Assembly: GCF_007994135.1 (NCBI RefSeq)
Contig: NZ_VLKF01000001.1
Coordinates: 806,001-870,000, forward strand
Reading direction: 5' to 3'
DNA: 64,000 bases
From: Modestobacter roseus
Lineage (GTDB): Bacteria > Actinomycetota > Actinomycetes > Mycobacteriales > Geodermatophilaceae
A model generated the notes under the pieces. That model ran no database searches and was not told the origin of the DNA. It saw only the letters and a program-made list of their open reading frames with translations. A program made the position numbers and the translations under genes. Positions 60,349 to 64,000 of this stretch are shown piece after piece (position 1 is the first letter of the stretch; the number at the start of each line of letters is the position of its first letter).

Positions 60349-61836
60349 GTGCCCGAAGTAGAGCCCGTCCTGGGCACCACGCCACTGCTGTTGATCGCGG
60401 TGGCCGCGGTGGCCGTGCTGCTCGTGCTGATCATGAAGTTCAAGGTCCACGCCTTCGTGGCGCTGGTGCTGGTGAGCCTGCTGACCGCGCTGGCGACCCG
60501 GATCCCCACCGGCGACGTCATCGACACCCTGCTGGCCGGGTTCGGCTCCACGCTCGCCAGCGTGGCGTTGCTCGTCGGTCTGGGCGCGATGATCGGCAAG
60601 CTGCTGGAGGTCACCGGCGGCGCCGTCGTGCTGGCCGACACGATGATCAACCGGTTCGGCGAGAAGCGGGCGCCCCTGGCGCTCGGCGTCGCCTCGCTGC
60701 TGTTCGGCTTCCCGATCTTCTTCGACGCCGGCTTCGTCGTGTTCCTGCCGATCATCTTCAGCGTCGCCCGGCAGTTCGGCGGGTCGGTGCTCATCTACGC
60801 GCTGCCCTCGGCGGGTGCCTTCGCGGTCATGCACGCGTTCGTGCCGCCGCACCCCGGCCCGGTGGGCGCCGGTGACATCCTCGGTGCCGACATCGGTCTG
60901 CTGGTCGTCGTCGGCCTGGTCATCGGGATCCCGACCTGGTTCATCTCCTGCTACCTGTTCAGCCAGTGGATCGGCCGCCGGGTCCAGGTCGGCATCCCCT
61001 CGACCTTCGCCGGGCGGAAGTCCGAGGCCGACGACCCGCGGGTCGAGGCCAGCGACGTGGACGACGCGGACGGTCCGATGGGCGGCGGCGGGAGCGGCGC
61101 CACGGCGACCGGAGGGACGACGACGGCCACCGACACCGCCACCCGGACCGGGCCGCCGAAGTTCTCCTCCGTGCTGGCGCTGCTGCTCCTGCCACTGGTG
61201 CTGATCCTGCTGAACACCGGCTTCAACACCCTGGCCACCGCCGGCGCGGTCGACGGCGACGCCGGCTGGCTGGACTGGGTGACCCTGCTGGGGCAGACCC
61301 CCGTGGCGCTGCTCATCACCCTGCTCGTCGCGGCCACCGTGCTCAGCCGCGAACGGTTCTCCCGCTCGGAGACCGAGGACCTGCTCAACTCCTCGATCGG
61401 CCCGGTCGCGGCGATCATCCTGATCACCGGCGCCGGTGGCATGTTCGGTGGGGTCCTGCGGGCCAGCGGCATCGGCACCGCGCTCGCCGACAGCCTCGAG
61501 TCCATCGGTCTGCCGGTGATCGTGGCCGCCTTCGTCATCGCCACCTGCCTGCGCGTGGCGCAGGGGTCGGCCACGGTGGCCCTGCTGACCACCGCCGGGC
61601 TGATCGCGCCGGCGGTCGAGGCCGCGGACCTCTCCCGGCTCGACGTCGCGCTCGTCGTCATCGCCATCGCCTGTGGCGCCACCGTGCTCTCCCACGTCAA
61701 CGACTCGGGGTTCTGGCTGGTCGGCCGGTTCCTGGAGATGGACGTCAAGACCACGCTGCGCACCTGGACGGTCATGGAGACGCTGATCGGGGTCGTCGGC
61801 TTCGGCATCGCCTGGGTGCTCAGCGGCATCGTCTGA
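60349..61836 (+). CDS. Gluconate:H+ symporter (GntP family)
   Basis: A 495-residue permease with about 12 to 14 membrane helices that imports gluconate or a related sugar acid with protons. Family blocks: FKVHAFVALVLVSLLTALAT, GFGSTLASVALLVGLGAMIGKLLE, FGFPIFFDAGFVVFLPI, MHAFVPPHPGPVGA, and GATVLSHVNDSGFWLV. A long hydrophilic central loop (about residues 220-265, Gly/Thr-rich) is a feature of this protein. GTG 60349 with GAGGGG about seven bases upstream is preferred to GTG 60313, which would add an Arg-rich leader. A gluconate kinase is not adjacent. Confidence 0.92.
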   Translation: MPEVEPVLGTTPLLLIAVAAVAVLLVLIMKFKVHAFVALVLVSLLTALATRIPTGDVIDTLLAGFGSTLASVALLVGLGAMIGKLLEVTGGAVVLADTMINRFGEKRAPLALGVASLLFGFPIFFDAGFVVFLPIIFSVARQFGGSVLIYALPSAGAFAVMHAFVPPHPGPVGAGDILGADIGLLVVVGLVIGIPTWFISCYLFSQWIGRRVQVGIPSTFAGRKSEADDPRVEASDVDDADGPMGGGGSGATATGGTTTATDTATRTGPPKFSSVLALLLLPLVLILLNTGFNTLATAGAVDGDAGWLDWVTLLGQTPVALLITLLVAATVLSRERFSRSETEDLLNSSIGPVAAIILITGAGGMFGGVLRASGIGTALADSLESIGLPVIVAAFVIATCLRVAQGSATVALLTTAGLIAPAVEAADLSRLDVALVVIAIACGATVLSHVNDSGFWLVGRFLEMDVKTTLRTWTVMETLIGVVGFGIAWVLSGIV

Positions 61837-61859
61837 CGCGCCGCCCCGGGTGCGGACGA

Positions 61860-61900
61860 CGCCGGCCGGGCAGTCCTCCAGGGGAACTGCCCGGCCGGCG
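61860..61900. terminator. Terminator between gntP-type gene and the subtilase gene
   Basis: Perfect 15-bp stem CGCCGGCCGGGCAGT and complement (61860-61874, 61886-61900) with an 11-base loop, between convergent genes. Confidence 0.8.
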
Positions 61901-61916
61901 CCGTGACGACGGTGGC

Positions 61917-63104
61917 TCAGTAGGCGCTGAACAGCAGGTCGTTGTTCGCCGTCCGGGTGGTCCGGACGGCGTCCCGGGTGGTGCCGGCGGTGATCGCCGC
62001 GCCCACCGCCGCCGGGGAGGCGGCCGGGTTGCCCTGCAGGTGGAGCGCCGCGACGCCGGCCACGTGCGGGGTGGCCATCGACGTGCCGCTGATGGTGCTG
62101 GTCGCGGTGTCGCCGGTGTACCAGTCGCTGGTGATCCCCACGCCCGGGGCGAACAGGTCCACGCAGCTGCCGTAGTTGCTGAACGACGCCGGGGCGTCGG
62201 TGCGGTCCGTCGCGCCGACGGTCAGGGCGCCGGCGACCCGGGCGGGTGAGGAGTTGCAGGCGTTCTGCGGCACGCCCTGGGCGTTGCCGTTGCCCGCGGC
62301 CACCGCGTAGGTGACGCCGTCGGCGATCGAGCGGGCCACCGCGTTGTCCAGCGCGGTGCTCGCGCCACCACCGAGGCTCATGTTGGCCACGGCCGGCTGC
62401 CCCGGCTGGTGGTGGGCGGTGACCCAGTCGATGCCGGCGATGACCCCCGCGTTGGTTCCGCTCCCTGCGCAGTCCAGCACCCGGACGGCCACCAGACGCA
62501 CGCCCTTGGCCACGCCGTGGGTGGTGCCGCCGACGGTGCCGGCCACGTGGGTGCCGTGCCCGTTGCAGTCGTCGGCGCTGCCGCCGTCGACCGCGTCGTA
62601 GCCGGAGACCGCCCGGCCGCCGAAGTCGCCGTGGGTGAGCCGGACGCCGGTGTCGATGACGTAGGCGGTGACGCCGGCGCCGGTGGCGGTGTAGCCGTAG
62701 GTGCCGGTGAGCGGCAGCGCACGCTGGTCGGTGCGGTCCAGGCCCCAGGTGGCCGCCGACTGGGTCGCGCTCAGCCCCACCGGCGCGTCCTTCTCGACGC
62801 CGGCCACGCCGGGGAGGGTGGCCAGCCGGTCGGCGACGGCCGTGGGCAGCTCGACCGCGAACCCGCTGAGCGCGGCGGTGTAGACGTGCTCGACCTCACC
62901 GTCGAACCGCTGGGCGGCCCGCTCGGCGATCGCGGCCGCGGGCGAGCCGGGCACCAGGCTGACGATGTAGGTCTCCCGGGGCCCGGACGGCGCGGCGGAC
63001 GCGGTGCCGGCGGTGGCCCCGAGGCCGGTGGCGACGAGCGCGGTCAGCGCTGCGGCGGTGAAGGCCGTGCCGGTCAGGGTCCGGCGGGGGAGGGAGTTGA
63101 GCAC
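61917..63104 (-). CDS. Secreted S8 family serine protease (subtilase)
   Basis: A 395-residue secreted protease. A signal peptide ([20 protein letters not shown] to about residue 38, ending TASAAP) precedes an inhibitor-I9-like propeptide ([22 protein letters not shown]) and the catalytic domain with Asp in [10 protein letters not shown], His in [14 protein letters not shown] and Ser in [15 protein letters not shown]. It resembles proteinase-K-type enzymes. GTG 63104 has GAGGAG seven bases upstream. A -35/-10 pair and two adjacent 12-bp palindromes lie upstream, suggesting regulated expression. Confidence 0.94.
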   Translation of the reverse strand: MLNSLPRRTLTGTAFTAAALTALVATGLGATAGTASAAPSGPRETYIVSLVPGSPAAAIAERAAQRFDGEVEHVYTAALSGFAVELPTAVADRLATLPGVAGVEKDAPVGLSATQSAATWGLDRTDQRALPLTGTYGYTATGAGVTAYVIDTGVRLTHGDFGGRAVSGYDAVDGGSADDCNGHGTHVAGTVGGTTHGVAKGVRLVAVRVLDCAGSGTNAGVIAGIDWVTAHHQPGQPAVANMSLGGGASTALDNAVARSIADGVTYAVAAGNGNAQGVPQNACNSSPARVAGALTVGATDRTDAPASFSNYGSCVDLFAPGVGITSDWYTGDTATSTISGTSMATPHVAGVAALHLQGNPAASPAAVGAAITAGTTRDAVRTTRTANNDLLFSAY

Positions 63105-63136
63105 AGGGGTCTCCTCGGTCGACGCGGCCGCACTCT

Positions 63137-63164
63137 CAGGTACGACTCAGACACGGAGAGTCAA
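63137..63164 (-). promoter_or_regulatory. Candidate promoter of the subtilase gene
   Basis: On the minus strand TTGACT (63164-63159), 16 bases, then TACCTG (63142-63137), about 33 bases before the start codon, with a ribosome site between. Confidence 0.45.
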
Positions 63165-63189
63165 AGCGCACCAGCGCCGTCCGGTAAAG

Positions 63190-63213
63190 ACCGGATCCGG
63201 TGGGATCGATCCC
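63190..63213. promoter_or_regulatory. Two adjacent 12-bp palindromes
   Basis: ACCGGATCCGGT (63190-63201) and GGGATCGATCCC (63202-63213), both perfect and directly abutting. They sit about 25 bases upstream of the subtilase -35, a position suited to an activator. Confidence 0.45.
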
Positions 63214-63217
63214 GGAC

Positions 63218-63253
63218 CGGCGAGTCGCCCGGACTCGCCCATGCGACTCGCCG
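63218..63253 (-). terminator. Terminator after the endonuclease IV gene
   Basis: CGGCGAGTC (63218-63226) pairs with GACTCGCCG (63245-63253). An alternative shorter hairpin CGAGTC/GACTCG (63221-63237) competes. It starts 10 bases past the gene's stop. Confidence 0.55.
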
Positions 63254-63262
63254 ACGGCCCGG

Positions 63263-64000
63263 TCAGCCGGGCAGGGGAGTGCCGTCGCGCAGCGCGCACA
63301 GCAGCGCGATGTCGCGGGCGTGCCCGTCGTCCGCGCTCGGGGTCTCCACGACCACCGGGACACCGGCCATCAGCGGGTGGGTGAACAGCTCGCCGAACGG
63401 GGCGACGCCGATGGAGCCCGCGCCGATGGTGGTGTGCCGGTCGCGGGTGGAGCCGCGCGCGTCGAGGGAGTCGTTGGCGTGCACCAGGCCGAGCCGGCCC
63501 GGGCCGACGGTCGCCTCCAGCACGGTGAGCATCGCCGTCATGCCGCCGGGGGAGGCCAGGTCGTGGCCGGCGGCCCAGGCGTGACAGGTGTCCAGGCAGA
63601 CCCCGACCGCGGGGTGGTGCTCCACCGCGGCCAGGTAGGGCCCCAGGTCCTCCACGGTGGCGGCGAGGGACTTCCCGCCGCCGGCGGTCGGCTCGATCAG
63701 CAGCCGCGGCGCCCCCTCGGGCAGCTCGTCCAGCACCGGCAGCAGCCGGTCGTGCAGCTGGGCCAGCGCCGCCTCGTAGCGGTCGGCGCCCACCGAGGAG
63801 CCCGCGTGGACCACGACGCCGGCGCAGCCGAGCTCGTGGCCGCGGGCCAGGTTGTGCCGGATGGTCGCGATCGACTGCTCGACGGTCGCCTCGCTGGGCG
63901 AGCCGACGTTGACCAGGAACGGGGTGTGGATGAACGAGGGCACCCCGCGCTCGGCGCAGCCGACGGTGAAGGCGGCGTCCTGCGCCGGGTCCCCGGCGCT
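63263..64000 (-). CDS. nfo: Deoxyribonuclease IV (AP endonuclease, Nfo family), N-terminus beyond the window
   Basis: The frame stays open to the right edge, so the 5' end is missing; about 246 residues of a roughly 250-290-residue TIM-barrel enzyme are present. It cuts DNA at abasic sites in base-excision repair. Metal-site motifs: VVVHAGSSVG, IEPTAGGGKS (usually ENTAGQG), VCLDTCHAWAAGHD, LVHANDSLDARGS, GAGSIG with a following Phe, and VETP. The IEPTAGGG variant keeps the metal-binding Glu. The gene's stop is followed by a hairpin and then the subtilase regulatory region. Confidence 0.9.
   Translation of the reverse strand, partial: SAGDPAQDAAFTVGCAERGVPSFIHTPFLVNVGSPSEATVEQSIATIRHNLARGHELGCAGVVVHAGSSVGADRYEAALAQLHDRLLPVLDELPEGAPRLLIEPTAGGGKSLAATVEDLGPYLAAVEHHPAVGVCLDTCHAWAAGHDLASPGGMTAMLTVLEATVGPGRLGLVHANDSLDARGSTRDRHTTIGAGSIGVAPFGELFTHPLMAGVPVVVETPSADDGHARDIALLCALRDGTPLPG

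Overview
The window comes from a very GC-rich actinobacterium with dense, often overlapping genes and many GTG starts. Gene content (F420-linked oxidoreductases, a qcrCAB-ctaE respiratory supercomplex, class II DAHP synthase, PimB'-like and RipC-like envelope proteins) and the style of the small conserved proteins suggest Geodermatophilaceae (Blastococcus, Geodermatophilus or Modestobacter). That family assignment is inference. No rRNA, tRNA, CRISPR array, transposase, integrase or prophage was seen. Nearly everything is chromosomal core. Much of the gene content and neighbourhood matches, from memory, the lipA/lipB-dlaT-pepB-gcvT-erpA-asnB-ctaC-ctaF-qcrBAC-ctaE-trpD-ripC-pimB-fadD15-aroG stretch of Mycobacterium tuberculosis (about Rv2178c to Rv2218).

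Layout. 1-5 kb: partial lipA, an Ala-rich coiled-coil membrane protein, an F420 luciferase-like oxidoreductase, and a two-gene glycerophosphate-polymer cassette behind a short upstream ORF. 5.4-8.5 kb: leuS behind a leaderless leader peptide with three Leu codons, a hairpin and an intrinsic terminator (a candidate attenuator). 8.5-20.3 kb: lipB, a PPOX-type oxidoreductase, an amine-oxidase-like flavoprotein, a Ser/Thr kinase, then lipoate-linked metabolism (sucB, lpdA, gcvT) and pepA; sucB is broken by a one-base deletion in its repeat linker. 20.3-22.7 kb: a likely general-stress envelope operon (degenerate holin-like protein, DUF3618, DUF4235, YihY) behind a SigF/SigB-type promoter. 23-30 kb: aldo/keto reductase, DUF3043, erpA, a frameshifted lipoprotein, asnB, DUF3817, ctaC and ctaF. 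30-35 kb: ctaE-qcrCAB preceded by a gene-poor 0.7 kb stretch. 35-49.7 kb: receiver-like protein and trpD, DEDD/GIY-YIG nuclease, a c-di-AMP-type riboswitch before a RipC-like NlpC/P60 protein, M48 protease, PimB'-like mannosyltransferase, FadD15-like synthetase, SRPBCC/ArsA-like/CxxC protein/ROK glucokinase operon and a TIGR00300 protein. 49.7-64 kb: hydrolase and membrane protein, PlsC, CPA1 antiporter, RidA, exoribonuclease, chemoreceptor, aroG, threonine aldolase, GntP permease, subtilase and partial endonuclease IV.

How genes work together. Several genes converge on lipoate-dependent complexes: LipB and LipA make lipoyl groups, and SucB, LpdA and GcvT belong to the complexes that use them. 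ctaC, ctaF, ctaE and qcrCAB build the cytochrome bc1-aa3 chain; ctaD is not in the window. The envelope set includes the glycerophosphotransferase pair, PimB'-like transferase, PlsC, RipC-like hydrolase and the YihY operon.

A recurring feature is a TANNNT -10 element 6 to 9 bases before an ATG or GTG with no room for a Shine-Dalgarno sequence. At least 18 starts show it, so leaderless transcription looks common here. A small GC-rich inverted repeat occurs at three intergenic sites. Two genes (sucB and a lipoprotein) each appear to lack one base in a G/C run, so sequencing error is a live explanation for both.
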